55,000 nt of DNA. Origin: Sinorhizobium numidicum. GTDB taxonomy: Bacteria; Pseudomonadota; Alphaproteobacteria; Rhizobiales; Rhizobiaceae. A program made the translations under genes and the position numbers. The notes beneath the pieces were generated by a model. It searched no databases and was not told where the DNA came from. It saw nothing but the letters and a program-made list of their open reading frames with translations. Each line of letters starts with the position of its first letter. Position 1 is the first letter of the stretch. The stretch is taken from NCBI RefSeq assembly GCF_029892045.1, contig NZ_CP120368.1:1-55000 (forward strand). The letters run 5' to 3'. Positions 36,017-45,906 of the stretch are shown here, piece after piece.

Positions 36017-36215
36017 TCAGAGCCGCTCCATATCAGGGGAGGCGTAAAATATCCAGAACTCCGACGGAGATTCAATCGCTCCAACGAGATCGGCAGAAGA
36101 AGATGCGACGAGCCACCGCACATTTGCAATCGCGCGGCGCGCGCTTACATAGGCCTCAAGAAACCAGGCTTCTTCAAGCCGCAATGCCCTGAGCCACGGG
36201 GCCGATAGGTAACTC

Positions 36216-36773
36216 ATGAGCGAACATAATCCCTACGGAACGATGCATGCCACCACGATCATCACGGTGCGCAAGGACGGTAAGGTGGTGATGGCGGGCG
36301 ACGGCCAGGTAAGCCTCGGCCAGACCATAATGAAGGGCAATGCGCGCAAGATCCGACGCCTGTCGAAGGGGGGCGTGATAGCCGGCTTTGCCGGCGCGAC
36401 GGCGGATGCCTTCACTCTGCTGGAGCGGCTTGAAGCAAAGCTCGAGCAATATCCCGATCAGCTGATGCGGGCGGCCGTCGAGCTTGCCAAGGACTGGCGC
36501 ACCAACAAATATCTGCGCAATCTCGAAGCGATGATGCTGGTCGCGGACAAAACCGTGACGCTCGCAATCACCGGCAACGGCGACGTGCTCGAACCGGAGC
36601 ATGGGACGATCGCCATCGGTTCGGGCGGTAACTACGCGCTTGCAGCCGCACGCGCCCTGATGGACAGCGACAGGTCGGCCGAAGAGATCGCCCGGCGCGC
36701 CCTCGAAATCGCCGGAGATATTTGCGTCTATACCAACTACAATGTCGTCGTGGAGACGCTGGATGCGGACTGA
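36216..36773 (+). CDS. hslV: HslV (ClpQ) threonine protease subunit
   Basis: A 185-residue proteasome-beta-like peptidase that forms a double hexamer and degrades proteins fed by HslU. The catalytic threonine is in the family N-terminus [19 protein letters not shown]. It is preceded by 12 residues ([12 protein letters not shown]), so Thr13 must be exposed by removal of a prosequence, whereas E. coli HslV has only Met before Thr. An internal ATG at 36243 would leave three residues. The stop overlaps the next gene by 11 bases. Confidence 0.96.
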   Translation: MSEHNPYGTMHATTIITVRKDGKVVMAGDGQVSLGQTIMKGNARKIRRLSKGGVIAGFAGATADAFTLLERLEAKLEQYPDQLMRAAVELAKDWRTNKYLRNLEAMMLVADKTVTLAITGNGDVLEPEHGTIAIGSGGNYALAAARALMDSDRSAEEIARRALEIAGDICVYTNYNVVVETLDAD

Positions 36774-37281
36774 CCGGGCAGATGTCAGCTTCGAGCGCGT
36801 GGCCGAGCGCCATCTGCCGATGCTGCTTGCCTGGCTTTCTGAGCCGCATGTTCGACAATGGTGGGGCGATCCGGATGCCGAACTCGGATTGATTCGCGAT
36901 GGCTGCACCACCGGCGAGGTCGACGGATTCATCTTTCATGTGAGAGGTGAACCGGCCGGATACATCCAGTCCTGGATACCCTCGCAATATGATGAGGAAC
37001 CCTGGGCCAAGAATCTGTCTCCGGACACGCCGGGCGTCGACATTTTCGTCGGTCCGCCTGAATTGACCGGCAAGGGCATTGCGCCGCTGGCGCTCAGGGC
37101 CTTTGCCGGCCGACTGTTCGAAAACGGCGCCATGCGCATCGTCATCGACCCGGATGCCGGCAACCTCCGTGCGATCAGGGCCTATTCGAAGGCCGGCTTC
37201 GTGCCTTTCGGCGAATGGATAGATGAGTCCGGTCGGACACTCCTGATGGAGCTGACGCGGACGGAATTTGAGAGGAATTGA
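36763..37281 (+). CDS. GNAT acetyltransferase between hslV and hslU
   Basis: A 172-residue GNAT-fold protein resembling aminoglycoside 6'-acetyltransferase and siderophore acetyltransferase-like families. The acetyl-CoA loop is [14 protein letters not shown], and the downstream [18 protein letters not shown] is the usual last-helix motif. The ATG at 36763 has GGAG seven bases upstream and lies inside hslV; the stop codon shares bases with the hslU ATG (TGATG). It is therefore translated together with both protease subunits. The substrate is unknown, and antibiotic resistance should not be assumed. Confidence 0.88.
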   Translation: MRTDRADVSFERVAERHLPMLLAWLSEPHVRQWWGDPDAELGLIRDGCTTGEVDGFIFHVRGEPAGYIQSWIPSQYDEEPWAKNLSPDTPGVDIFVGPPELTGKGIAPLALRAFAGRLFENGAMRIVIDPDAGNLRAIRAYSKAGFVPFGEWIDESGRTLLMELTRTEFERN

Positions 37282-38585
37282 TGAGCAACTTTTCACCAAG
37301 AGAAATCGTGTCGGAGCTCGACCGCTACATCATCGGCCAGCAGGACGCGAAGCGTGCCGTAGCCATCGCGTTGCGCAACCGCTGGCGCCGCCAGCAGTTG
37401 AGTGACGAGTTGCGCGACGAGGTCATGCCCAAGAATATCCTGATGATCGGCCCGACCGGCGTCGGCAAGACCGAGATCTCCCGCCGTCTTGCCAAGCTCG
37501 CCGGCGCCCCCTTCGTCAAAGTCGAGGCCACCAAGTTCACCGAGGTCGGCTATGTGGGCCGGGACGTGGAGCAGATCGTGCGCGACCTTGTCGAGGTGGG
37601 CATCGGCCTGGTGCGCGAGAAGAAGCGGACCGAAGTGAAGGCGAAGGCTCACCAGAACGCCGAGGAGCGCGTGCTCGATGCGCTGGTCGGGGCGACGGCT
37701 TCGCCTGCGACCCGCGATTCCTTCCGTAAGAAGCTCAGGGCCAATGAGCTCGACGACAAGGAAATCGAGGTCGATGTCGCCGAGACCGGCGCGCCCGGCG
37801 CTTTCGAGATTCCGGGTATGCCCGGCGCGAATATCGGCGTGCTGAACCTCTCGGAAATGTTCGGCAAGGCCCTTGGCGGTAGAACCAAGAAGATCAAGAC
37901 CACGGTCAAGAATTCCTACGAGCTGCTGATCAACGACGAGTCCGACAAGCTGCTCGACAACGAGCAGATCCAGCGTGAAGCGGTGGACGCGGCGGAAAAC
38001 GACGGCATCGTGTTCCTCGACGAAATCGACAAGATCGCCGCCCGCGACGGCGGTATTGGTGCCGGCGTTTCGCGCGAAGGCGTTCAGCGAGACTTACTGC
38101 CGCTGGTCGAGGGCACGACGGTCGCGACGAAATACGGACCGGTGAAGACTGACCACATCCTCTTCATCGCCTCCGGGGCGTTCCACGTGTCGAAGCCGTC
38201 GGATCTCCTGCCGGAGCTTCAGGGCCGCCTGCCGATCCGGGTGGAGCTGCGCGCTTTGACCAAGGAGGACTTCCGTCGCATCCTCACGGAAACGGAGGCA
38301 AGCCTGATCAGGCAGTACAAGGCGCTCTTGGAGACCGAGGGCGTGATACTCGACTTCACCGACAATGCCATCGACGCGCTCGCGGAGGTCGCCGTTCAGC
38401 TCAACACGAATGTCGAGAATATCGGCGCCCGCCGTCTTCAGACGGTGATGGAGCGCGTCCTGGATGAGATCTCCTTCAGCGCGCCGGATCGTGGCGGCGA
38501 GACGACAACGATCGATGCGGAGTATGTCCGCAAACATGTGGGCGACCTTGCCGCCAACACAGATCTGTCGCGCTACATCCTGTGA
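37281..38585 (+). CDS. hslU: HslU (ClpY) unfoldase ATPase
   Basis: A 434-residue AAA+ ATPase that unfolds substrates and passes them to HslV. Walker A GPTGVGKT is at residues 57-64, Walker B is IVFLDEIDK, and the pore loop GYVGRDVE is present. The inserted I-domain spans roughly 110-240. The C-terminal DLSRYIL tail, which docks into HslV, is intact. The ATG at 37281 has AGAGG five bases upstream and overlaps the GNAT stop codon. Confidence 0.96.
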   Translation: MSNFSPREIVSELDRYIIGQQDAKRAVAIALRNRWRRQQLSDELRDEVMPKNILMIGPTGVGKTEISRRLAKLAGAPFVKVEATKFTEVGYVGRDVEQIVRDLVEVGIGLVREKKRTEVKAKAHQNAEERVLDALVGATASPATRDSFRKKLRANELDDKEIEVDVAETGAPGAFEIPGMPGANIGVLNLSEMFGKALGGRTKKIKTTVKNSYELLINDESDKLLDNEQIQREAVDAAENDGIVFLDEIDKIAARDGGIGAGVSREGVQRDLLPLVEGTTVATKYGPVKTDHILFIASGAFHVSKPSDLLPELQGRLPIRVELRALTKEDFRRILTETEASLIRQYKALLETEGVILDFTDNAIDALAEVAVQLNTNVENIGARRLQTVMERVLDEISFSAPDRGGETTTIDAEYVRKHVGDLAANTDLSRYIL

Positions 38586-38629
38586 CCGTGTTGCCGTGGC
38601 GCCGCGGAGTCTGGTAATCGCCGACTTGT

Positions 38630-38667
38630 GAGGCGCCTGTCTCTCGACAGGCGCCTTCATTTTTTCT
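38630..38667 (+). terminator. Intrinsic terminator of hslVU
   Basis: An 8-bp stem, GGCGCCTG with CAGGCGCC, around a short loop, followed by TTCATTTTTTC. It starts 45 bases after the hslU stop codon. Confidence 0.9.
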
Positions 38668-38778
38668 ACAGCATTGCACGGATCCCTTCCGAGCGCCGGG
38701 CATCATTCCGACATGATTCTGCCCTAGGGGCCGCTCGCCCGAACGGACCGGTCCGGCTATCACAGGAAAAAACAAATC

Positions 38779-39729
38779 GTGCGTCTTACCGCTTGCCTCT
38801 TCGTTATTGCCGCTCTTTGCCTCACCGCTGCGCAACCCGCCGCGGCCGAGATCAGGATGGTTCCCGAGGGCAATCGCCACGCCGAACAGCCGAGCGTCCC
38901 GGGCGCCTCCATTCGCCGGACCAAGGCTGGCCGTAGCTCTTTCGACGCGAAATACGAAAAGGTGCGCGAGCTTCTCGCCACCGATCGCAAGCTTGTCAGT
39001 AAGATCAAATCGGTTGCCGGAGCCTACGGCATTGCGCCGATTCACATGATCGGCGCGATCGTCGGCGAGCATACCTACAATGTCGATGCCTATGATCGGC
39101 TGCAGTCCTATTACGTTAAAGCTGCCGCCTATGCCGGCAACAGCTTCCAGTTCGGCTACGATGGCGAGTCCGTTGCCGACTTCGTCGCGCGGCCGCAATT
39201 TGCCGCCTGCAATGGCAAGGAGACGTCTATTGCCCTCTGGAGCTGCCGCGAGCGGGTGTGGGACAGCGAGTTCCGCGGTCAATCGGTCGGCGGAGAATCC
39301 TTCCCGAACAACCGTTTCAGCGCGGTCTTCTTCCAGCCCTTCTTCGCCGGCCAGACGTTCGGCCTCGGCCAGATCAATCCCCTGACAGCGCTGATGCTGA
39401 CGGACATGGTGTCGCGCGTTTCGGGCTATGATCGCCTCGATGAGAACAACGCCGCCGCCGTCTACGAAGCGATCATGGATCCGGACGTGTCGCTCGCCTA
39501 CATGGCCGCCTCGATCCGCCATTCAATCGATGCCTATCGCTCGATCGCCGGCATGGACATCTCCGGCAATCCCGGCGTGACTGCGACGCTCTATAACGTC
39601 GGCAGTCCGGACCAGCGGGCCGCGGCGCTTGCGGCGAAGAACCAGGGCGCCGATGTCCACTGGCCGGAAGAGAATTATTATGGCTGGCTCGTCAACGACA
39701 AACTCGCCGAGCTCGAAAGCCTGCTCTGA
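38779..39729 (+). CDS. Secreted DUF1402 protein with lysozyme-like motifs
   Basis: 316 residues with a signal peptide (residues 1-23, ending QPAAA). The family is DUF1402, with no assigned function. Three segments resemble the lytic transglycosylase (SLT/lysozyme-like) core in the right order: an acidic residue in AIVGEHTYN (Glu97), GLGQINP at 195-201, and TLYNVG at 270-275. A peptidoglycan-cleaving role is an inference from these motifs. The GTG start at 38779 has AGGA 12 bases upstream; an earlier start is not evident. The protein should be periplasmic. Confidence 0.82.
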   Translation: MRLTACLFVIAALCLTAAQPAAAEIRMVPEGNRHAEQPSVPGASIRRTKAGRSSFDAKYEKVRELLATDRKLVSKIKSVAGAYGIAPIHMIGAIVGEHTYNVDAYDRLQSYYVKAAAYAGNSFQFGYDGESVADFVARPQFAACNGKETSIALWSCRERVWDSEFRGQSVGGESFPNNRFSAVFFQPFFAGQTFGLGQINPLTALMLTDMVSRVSGYDRLDENNAAAVYEAIMDPDVSLAYMAASIRHSIDAYRSIAGMDISGNPGVTATLYNVGSPDQRAAALAAKNQGADVHWPEENYYGWLVNDKLAELESLL

Positions 39730-39866
39730 GAAAGGGCGCGCGTAGCATTTTTTCCGCCGCTGGCACGCACCTCATTTTGCCGAGATCACCGGGTTCCACC
39801 TGACGCACTTCCTTGATTGCGCCGTAAAAAACTGAGACGGTAGGCGATCAGGAAAGGCCTCTCCTC

Positions 39867-41261
39867 ATGGACACGCGACCGGAGCCGTTCGAGCCGCCCG
39901 CGCCCGTTCCGCGCGTCGGGGTTCCTTCGCGGCTGCAGATCATTCGCACCGTCTTGCGCAATCCGCTCGAGCTCTGGGGCGAGCCGTCCTATACGTTGCC
40001 TTGGATCGAGACGAAGTTCATCAATCAGCGCACGCTGATCGTCAACGATCCTGGGCTCATTCGCTACATCCTCGTCGAGAACGCCGGGAATTACGAAATG
40101 TCGAACGTCCGGCGATTGATCCTTCGCCCCATCCTTCGCGACGGCCTGTTGACAGCGGAAGGGGAGGTCTGGAAGCGGTCGCGCAAAGCGATGGCGCCGG
40201 TGTTCACACCCCGCCACGCCAAGGGCTTCGCCGGCCAGATGCTCAGCGTCTCAGAGCATTTCGTCCAGCGCTACGAGCGCGCCGTCTCCGAACCCTTCGT
40301 CGCTAACATCGCCGTCGATATGACCGAGCTCACCTTTGAGATCCTGGCCGAAACGCTCTTTTCCGGCGAGATCGCCGTCGAAAAGGAGGGATTCGCAACC
40401 AACGTCGAGGAACTGCTGCACCGGATGGGCCGCGTCGATCCGATGGATCTCCTTGTCGCGCCGGAATGGGTGCCGCGCCTGACGCGGATTGGCGGCAAGA
40501 AGGTGCTCAACCGCTTCCGCGGCGTCGTCTCAGAGACGATGGCGCAACGCCGGCAGCGGATGTCCGAAGCGCCGGGCAAGGTTCCGAACGACTTCTTGAC
40601 CCTGTTGCTCCAACTCGAGGGGCCGGAGGGGCTTTCTACCTCGGAGATCGAGGACAATATTCTGACCTTCATCGGCGCCGGCCATGAGACGACGGCGCGG
40701 GCGCTCGCCTGGACGCTCTATTGCATCGCCAATACGCCAGCCTTCCGCGAGACGATGGAACAGGAAATCGACGCGGTTTTGGCGAGCGGCGCCGAGCCTG
40801 TCGAATGGTTCGGGCGAATGCCGCACGTGCTCGCCGCCTTCGAAGAGGCGCTGCGGCTCTACCCGCCTGCACCGTCCATCAATCGCGCGGCTATCGAGGA
40901 AGACGAGTGGACCTCGCCAAAGGGAGAGCGGGTCCCTATACGGAAAGGCATATCGGTGCTCATCATGCCTTGGACGCTGCACCGTCACGTGCTCTATTGG
41001 CAAAAGCCGCGCGCTTTCATGCCCGAGCGGTTCCTTGCCGAGAACCGCGAAAAGATCAACCGGTTCCAGTACCTGCCCTTTGGCGCCGGCCCTCGCGTCT
41101 GCATCGGCGCGACCTTCGCCTTGCAGGAGGCGGTCATCGCCCTCGCGGTGCTCATGCACCGCTTCCGCTTCGATCTCACGGAGGCAACTCATCCCTGGCC
41201 GGTACAAAGGCTGACGACGCAGCCGAAGGGCGGCCTGCCGATGAAGGTGTCGCCTCGGTAG
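39867..41261 (+). CDS. Cytochrome P450
   Basis: A 464-residue soluble P450 monooxygenase. The I-helix oxygen-binding motif is FIGAGHETTARAL, the ExxR pair is in EEALRLYP, and the heme-cysteine loop is LPFGAGPRVCIG. There is no membrane anchor. No ferredoxin or reductase gene is adjacent, so electron partners must be encoded elsewhere. The substrate cannot be predicted. The ATG at 39867 has GGAAAGG about ten bases upstream. The gene lies alone between the DUF1402 gene and an R1 repeat. Confidence 0.93.
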   Translation: MDTRPEPFEPPAPVPRVGVPSRLQIIRTVLRNPLELWGEPSYTLPWIETKFINQRTLIVNDPGLIRYILVENAGNYEMSNVRRLILRPILRDGLLTAEGEVWKRSRKAMAPVFTPRHAKGFAGQMLSVSEHFVQRYERAVSEPFVANIAVDMTELTFEILAETLFSGEIAVEKEGFATNVEELLHRMGRVDPMDLLVAPEWVPRLTRIGGKKVLNRFRGVVSETMAQRRQRMSEAPGKVPNDFLTLLLQLEGPEGLSTSEIEDNILTFIGAGHETTARALAWTLYCIANTPAFRETMEQEIDAVLASGAEPVEWFGRMPHVLAAFEEALRLYPPAPSINRAAIEEDEWTSPKGERVPIRKGISVLIMPWTLHRHVLYWQKPRAFMPERFLAENREKINRFQYLPFGAGPRVCIGATFALQEAVIALAVLMHRFRFDLTEATHPWPVQRLTTQPKGGLPMKVSPR

Positions 41262-41349
41262 TCCGAATGGCCTCTCGTTACGTGCGACGGCTTATGTCCA
41301 TCGTGCGATGGTCTTTCTCGAGAATTTGCCCTATCACCGGAGCGATCCC

Positions 41350-41400
41350 CTGCAGCGTTGCGCGTCTTTTTAGACGCACGAAGGTCGCTATAGCATTTTG
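41350..41400 (-). repeat. R1 mosaic palindromic element, copy d (reverse orientation)
   Basis: Read on the minus strand: CAAAATGCTATAGCGACC, inner hairpin GTGCGTCT-AAAA-AGACGCGC, then AACGCTGCAG. The inner stem has one G-U wobble, and the outer stem has one mismatch. It separates the P450 gene from the hydantoinase-like gene. Confidence 0.75.
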
Positions 41401-41445
41401 AGCAGAATCCGGGCTTGTCCCGGCCAAAACTGGACTGGCGCAGAA

Positions 41446-43449
41446 TTGAGTTCCCATCTTCTTCTCGGCATCGACACCGGCGGCACCTACACCGATGCGG
41501 TCCTTTTCAGCGAAGCAAGCGGTGTCATCGCCAAGGCCAAGGCGCTGACGACCCGACACGATCTCGCGGAGGGCATTTCCGGGGCGGTGGAGGCTGTTCT
41601 GGAAAAAGCGCAGGTTCCAGTCTCGGTGATCAGTCTCGTCTCGCTTTCGACGACGCTTGCCACCAACGCCCTGGTCGAAGGGCAGGGCGGCCGGGCAGGC
41701 CTCGTGATGATCGGCTTCGGACCGGAAGACTTGAAGCGCGACGGTCTGCTGGAGGCGCTCGGGTCGGACCCGGTCATCTTCCTTCCGGGGGGCCATAATG
41801 TCCATGGCGGCGAAACGCCGCTCGACATGACCGTGCTGGACGAGGCCTTGCCGGGGCTCGACGGGCAGGTATCGTCTTTCGCGATTGCAGGTTACTTCGC
41901 CGTCCGCAACCCGGAACACGAGAAGCGTGTACGCGACCGTATTCGCGAAGTCTCGCATCTGCCGGTGACCTGCAGTCACGAGCTTTCCTCCAAGCTCGGC
42001 GGTCCGCGCCGCGCGCTGACGACGCTTCTCAATGCGCGCCTGGTTTCGATGATCGACCGGCTGATCGGCTCCTGCGAAGGCTTTCTCAAGGCTCGCGGCA
42101 TTGATGTGCCGATGATGGTTGTCAGGGGCGACGGCGCCCTGATCTCGGCGACGGAGGCGCGGCTGAGGCCGATCGAGACGATCCTCTCCGGCCCGGCGGC
42201 GAGCCTCGTCGGAGCGCGGCACTTGACCGGCCTGGAAAGCGCCGTCGTCTCGGATATCGGCGGCACGACGACGGACGTTGCCGTACTCGAAGGCGGCCGC
42301 CCGAGGCTCGATGCGGATGGGGCGGTCGTCGGCGGCTTTCGCACGATGGTCGAGGCGGTCGCCATGCGGACCTACGGGCTCGGCGGCGATTCCGAAGTCA
42401 GGATCAATGATCGCGGTCTCAAGGCGAAGATAGATCTCGGTCCGCGCCGATTTCTGCCCTTGAGCCTTGCAGCGGCGCTGCATGGCGATGCCGTGCTGTC
42501 CGTACTCGAGAAACAGTTGCGCGCGGCACATGCAGGCCGCCATGACGGCCGCCTCGCAGTTCGCACCGGCCTTCCCGATCACCTGGCAAGCGGCCTCCAG
42601 CCGCAGGAGCAGGCCCTGTACGAGCGGATAGGGATGGTGCCGGTGGCGCTTGCCAATCTGCTCGTCAGCACGCCGCAGAGAGCGACGCTCGACAGGCTTG
42701 TTGCCCGCGGACTGGTGCACATTTGCGGCCTCACCCCGTCGGATGCGATGCATGTGCTCGGGAGGCAGGCGCAATGGAATGCCGAAGCCGCTCGCCTCGG
42801 CATCGAGATCGCGGCGCGCACCAAGGACGGGAATGGCCAGCCAATCGCCGGTTCGGCGAAGATGCTCGCCCAGATGATCGTAGACCGGCTGACGCGGCAA
42901 TCCTCTGAGGCCATCCTGCAGGCCTGCCTCAACGAGGATGGCGCCGGCGCCATCAACCCGGCCGCCTCGCTCGCCGTCGACCGCGCGCTGAAGCGCGAGC
43001 CCGGTATCGTCCGCTTCTCGATCGGTCTCGACCGGCCGCTTGTTGGCCTTGGTGCGTCGGCGCCGGTCTATTACCCGGCCATTGCCGACATGCTTGGCAC
43101 GAAAGCGGCGATCCCGGCGGAAGCCGACGTGGCAAATGCGGTCGGCGCGGTCGTCGGCCAGGTGCGCGCAACCGTCACCGTCTTCGTGACGGTGCCGGAG
43201 GAGGGGATATTCATAGTCAATGGTGCAGGCGCCAGCGAGCGCTTCCTTGATCAGGAGCGGGCCTTCGGGTTCGCCCGACGCCGGGCCGAGAACATGGCAC
43301 TGGAGACGGCGCGCGCAAACGGCGCGGAAGAACCGGCCACGACCATCTGGGAAGAGATCGATGCGCCGGAGGTCGAGGGCAGCCGCAAGCTCATTGAGGC
43401 GCGCTTCATCGCTTCCGCAACCGGAAGACCGCGAATTGCGCATGCGTGA
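41446..43449 (+). CDS. Hydantoinase/oxoprolinase (HyuA-like), solo
   Basis: About 667 residues. The N-terminus LLLGIDTGGTYTDAVL and the central SDIGGTTTDVAVLEGG are the two ATP-binding segments of the ASKHA-type HyuA/5-oxoprolinase family, which hydrolyses cyclic imides with ATP. HyuA usually works with HyuB, but no HyuB gene is next to it. The start is uncertain: TTG 41446 is chosen because the protein then begins at the conserved strand, but a TTG at 41398 is in frame and inside the R1 element. A specific substrate cannot be named. Confidence 0.82.
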   Translation: MSSHLLLGIDTGGTYTDAVLFSEASGVIAKAKALTTRHDLAEGISGAVEAVLEKAQVPVSVISLVSLSTTLATNALVEGQGGRAGLVMIGFGPEDLKRDGLLEALGSDPVIFLPGGHNVHGGETPLDMTVLDEALPGLDGQVSSFAIAGYFAVRNPEHEKRVRDRIREVSHLPVTCSHELSSKLGGPRRALTTLLNARLVSMIDRLIGSCEGFLKARGIDVPMMVVRGDGALISATEARLRPIETILSGPAASLVGARHLTGLESAVVSDIGGTTTDVAVLEGGRPRLDADGAVVGGFRTMVEAVAMRTYGLGGDSEVRINDRGLKAKIDLGPRRFLPLSLAAALHGDAVLSVLEKQLRAAHAGRHDGRLAVRTGLPDHLASGLQPQEQALYERIGMVPVALANLLVSTPQRATLDRLVARGLVHICGLTPSDAMHVLGRQAQWNAEAARLGIEIAARTKDGNGQPIAGSAKMLAQMIVDRLTRQSSEAILQACLNEDGAGAINPAASLAVDRALKREPGIVRFSIGLDRPLVGLGASAPVYYPAIADMLGTKAAIPAEADVANAVGAVVGQVRATVTVFVTVPEEGIFIVNGAGASERFLDQERAFGFARRRAENMALETARANGAEEPATTIWEEIDAPEVEGSRKLIEARFIASATGRPRIAHA

Positions 43450-43532
43450 TCTTTTCCATTCCGGAAATAATTCTTCGCATCCTTGCGAAATTGACAGGGA
43501 ATGATTTGATGAGAAACTGCCGTCGCCATGGA

Positions 43533-43580
43533 GCGGGGTGAGGAAAGGCGTAAAACGCCTATTCGACACATCCCGCTTTT
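43533..43580 (+). repeat. R2-like hairpin between the hydantoinase gene and glcB
   Basis: Outer arms GCGGGGTG (43533-43540) and CATCCCGC (43569-43576), with an inner AGGCGT-AAA-ACGCCT hairpin, then TTTT. The GCGGGGTGAGGAAA start resembles R2. It could also serve as the terminator of the upstream gene. It begins 83 bases after that gene's stop, so it does not abut a stop codon as other R2 copies do. Confidence 0.55.
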
Positions 43581-43600
43581 GCTATTTCAGGAGTTACCGA

Positions 43601-45766
43601 ATGGACCGCGTTGAGAAGTATGGTTTGAAGATCGACACCGGTCTCCATGGGTTTCTGGTCGAGGAGGCGGTACCGGGGACGGGCGTCGATCCCGAGCGCT
43701 TCTTTTCCGCTCTGTCGGAGCTCGTACACGATCTCGCGCCGAAGAACCGGGCCCTTCTTGCCAAGCGCGATGATATTCAGGCCCGACTCGACGCGTGGTA
43801 TCGCGACAACGGCGCGCCGGTCGATATGGAAGCCTATGAGGGCTTTCTGAAGGAGATCGGCTATCTCCTGCCGGAGGGGCCCGACTTTTCCATTTCGACC
43901 GCAAATGTCGACCCCGAGATTGCGACGATTGCCGGACCGCAGCTTGTCGTTCCCGTCATGAATGCGCGTTATGCGCTGAACGCCGCCAATGCGCGCTGGG
44001 GCTCGCTCTATGACGCGCTCTACGGCACCGACGCGTTCCCCGACGCCGACGGCGCGGAACGCAGCAGGACCTATAATCCCACGCGCGGCGCCAAGGTCAT
44101 TGCCTGGGCGCGGGATTTCCTCGATGCAAGCGTCCCGCTTGCGACGGGCCGCTGGAGCGACGCGAACGCCGTGGGGGTCGAAGGTGCCGCCCTGGCGATA
44201 ACGCTTGCGGACGGGACGAAAACGGCTCTCGGCGATCCGGCCCAGTTCGCCGGTTATTCCGGTTCCGCCGGAGCACCTTCGGAAATCGTCCTGCGGCAAA
44301 ACAATCTTCATATCGTCGTTGTCCTCGATGCAGCGACTCCGATCGGCAAGGATGATCCGGCGCATATATCAGACGTTATCATTGAATCGGCGATCACGAC
44401 GATCATGGATTGCGAGGATTCGGTTGCTGCCGTCGACGCCGAGGACAAGGTTATCGTCTATCGCAACTGGCTGGGGCTCATGAAGGGCGATCTCCGGGAA
44501 GAGGTCACCAAGGGCGGCAGAACATTCACCCGTAAGCTCAATGCCGACCGCGTATACACCAGCTCGAACGGTGCGGCCCTGACGCTGCCGGGGCGATCGC
44601 TGATGCTGGTGCGCAATGTCGGACACCTGATGACCAATCCGGCGATCCTCGACCGTGACGACCGCGAAGTTCCGGAGGGCATCATGGATGCCATGATCAC
44701 GGCGCTGATCGCCCTTCATGACATTGGGCCAAACGGTCGCCGGATGAACTCGCGCGCCGGGTCGATGTATGTCGTCAAGCCGAAGATGCATGGGCCGGAA
44801 GAGGTGGCCTTCGCCTGCGAGATCTTCGCGCGCGTCGAGGCGGCACTCGGAATGCCGGCAAATACCATGAAGATGGGTATTATGGACGAGGAGCGGCGCA
44901 CGACGGTCAACTTGAAGGAATGCATTCGGGCCGCTCGAGAGCGCGTCGTCTTCATCAATACCGGCTTCCTCGACCGGACCGGCGACGAGATTCACACGTC
45001 GATGGAAGCCGGTCCGATGATCCGCAAGGGCGACATGAAGCAGGCGACCTGGATCACCGCCTACGAGAACTGGAACGTCGATATCGGTCTTGAATGCGGA
45101 CTTTCCGGCCACGCGCAGATCGGCAAGGGCATGTGGGCGATGCCGGACTTGATGGCGGCGATGCTGGAGCAGAAGATCGCCCACCCGAAGGCGGGCGCCA
45201 ACACCGCCTGGGTTCCCTCGCCGACCGCGGCGACATTGCATGCCACTCACTATCACCGCGTCAATGTCGCTGAGGTTCAGGCCAGCCTGAAGAGCCGGCC
45301 CCGGGCTAAGCTCGGCGACATCCTCTCTGTGCCGGTGGCGGCGCGGCCGAACTGGACTGAGGACGAAATCCAGCGCGAACTCGACAACAATGCGCAAGGA
45401 ATCCTCGGTTACGTCGTGCGCTGGATCGACCAGGGGGTCGGCTGCTCCAAGGTGCCCGACATAAACAATGACGGCCTGATGGAAGACCGCGCGACGCTGC
45501 GCATCTCCGCACAGCATATGGCCAATTGGCTGCATCACGGGATCGTCAGCGAAATGCAGATCGTCGAGACGATGAAGAAAATGGCGGCCGTCGTCGATCA
45601 GCAGAATGTCAACGATCCGAACTACACGCCGATGGTCGGCCACTTCGACGAATCGATCGCGTTTCAGGCTGCGTTGGATCTCGTGCTGAAGGGGCGCGAG
45701 CAGCCGAACGGCTATACCGAACCGGTCCTTCATCGCCGCCGGCTGGAGCGCAAGGCCAGAGCGTGA
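43601..45766 (+). CDS. glcB: Malate synthase G
   Basis: A 721-residue enzyme that condenses glyoxylate and acetyl-CoA to malate, needed for growth on acetate and in PHB-derived carbon use. It has the long G-isoform layout. Family segments seen include [18 protein letters not shown], the NVGHLMT segment, and the C-terminal [11 protein letters not shown] region. The ATG at 43601 has CAGGAG eight bases upstream. The stop codon TGA lies within the first bases of an R2 repeat. No aceA (isocitrate lyase) is in the window. Confidence 0.96.
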   Translation: MDRVEKYGLKIDTGLHGFLVEEAVPGTGVDPERFFSALSELVHDLAPKNRALLAKRDDIQARLDAWYRDNGAPVDMEAYEGFLKEIGYLLPEGPDFSISTANVDPEIATIAGPQLVVPVMNARYALNAANARWGSLYDALYGTDAFPDADGAERSRTYNPTRGAKVIAWARDFLDASVPLATGRWSDANAVGVEGAALAITLADGTKTALGDPAQFAGYSGSAGAPSEIVLRQNNLHIVVVLDAATPIGKDDPAHISDVIIESAITTIMDCEDSVAAVDAEDKVIVYRNWLGLMKGDLREEVTKGGRTFTRKLNADRVYTSSNGAALTLPGRSLMLVRNVGHLMTNPAILDRDDREVPEGIMDAMITALIALHDIGPNGRRMNSRAGSMYVVKPKMHGPEEVAFACEIFARVEAALGMPANTMKMGIMDEERRTTVNLKECIRAARERVVFINTGFLDRTGDEIHTSMEAGPMIRKGDMKQATWITAYENWNVDIGLECGLSGHAQIGKGMWAMPDLMAAMLEQKIAHPKAGANTAWVPSPTAATLHATHYHRVNVAEVQASLKSRPRAKLGDILSVPVAARPNWTEDEIQRELDNNAQGILGYVVRWIDQGVGCSKVPDINNDGLMEDRATLRISAQHMANWLHHGIVSEMQIVETMKKMAAVVDQQNVNDPNYTPMVGHFDESIAFQAALDLVLKGREQPNGYTEPVLHRRRLERKARA

Positions 45767-45817
45767 TGAGGAAAAGTGTCTACAGTTTTCCGCCCGCACC
45801 TTGCTCTAACTTATAAG
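45761..45817 (+). repeat. R2 mosaic palindromic element, copy overlapping the glcB stop
   Basis: GCGTGATGAGGAAAAGTGTC, then a degenerate AGTTTTCCGCCCGC arm and GCTCTAACTTATAAG. The glcB stop codon (45764-45766) is formed by bases of the element itself: GCG-TGA corresponds to GCGGGA in other copies. The element has the same orientation as glcB. Confidence 0.8.
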
Positions 45818-45850
45818 CACCAGCGGCGTGAGGCCGTCACGACGATGACC

Positions 45851-45892
45851 AAAACGGAGGGCCGCCGGCATAGACGGCGGCCCCTTCGTTTG
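45851..45892. terminator. Bidirectional terminator between glcB and the L,D-transpeptidase gene
   Basis: The GC-rich stem GGGCCGCC (45859-45866) with GGCGGCCC (45876-45883), flanked by AAAACG on the left and CTTCGTTTG on the right. It lies between two convergent genes and can serve both. Confidence 0.8.
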
Positions 45893-45906
45893 GTTATGCG
45901 GCGGCG

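Noticed and set aside
35896..36215. An RpoH promoter before hslV.
   Set aside because: HslVU is a heat-shock protease in many bacteria, but no CTTGAA box with proper spacing was found on the plus strand.
36763..37281. Aminoglycoside resistance gene.
   Set aside because: The GNAT fold alone does not show drug acetylation. The position within hslVU argues for a housekeeping role.
38667..38700. A sixth R1 copy after hslU (CTACAGCATTGCACGGATCC).
   Set aside because: Only the first nine bases match; the inner hairpin and right arm are missing.
38586..38778. A small RNA gene between hslU and the DUF1402 gene.
   Set aside because: The hairpin there ends in a T-run and is best explained as the hslU terminator; no promoter could be seen.
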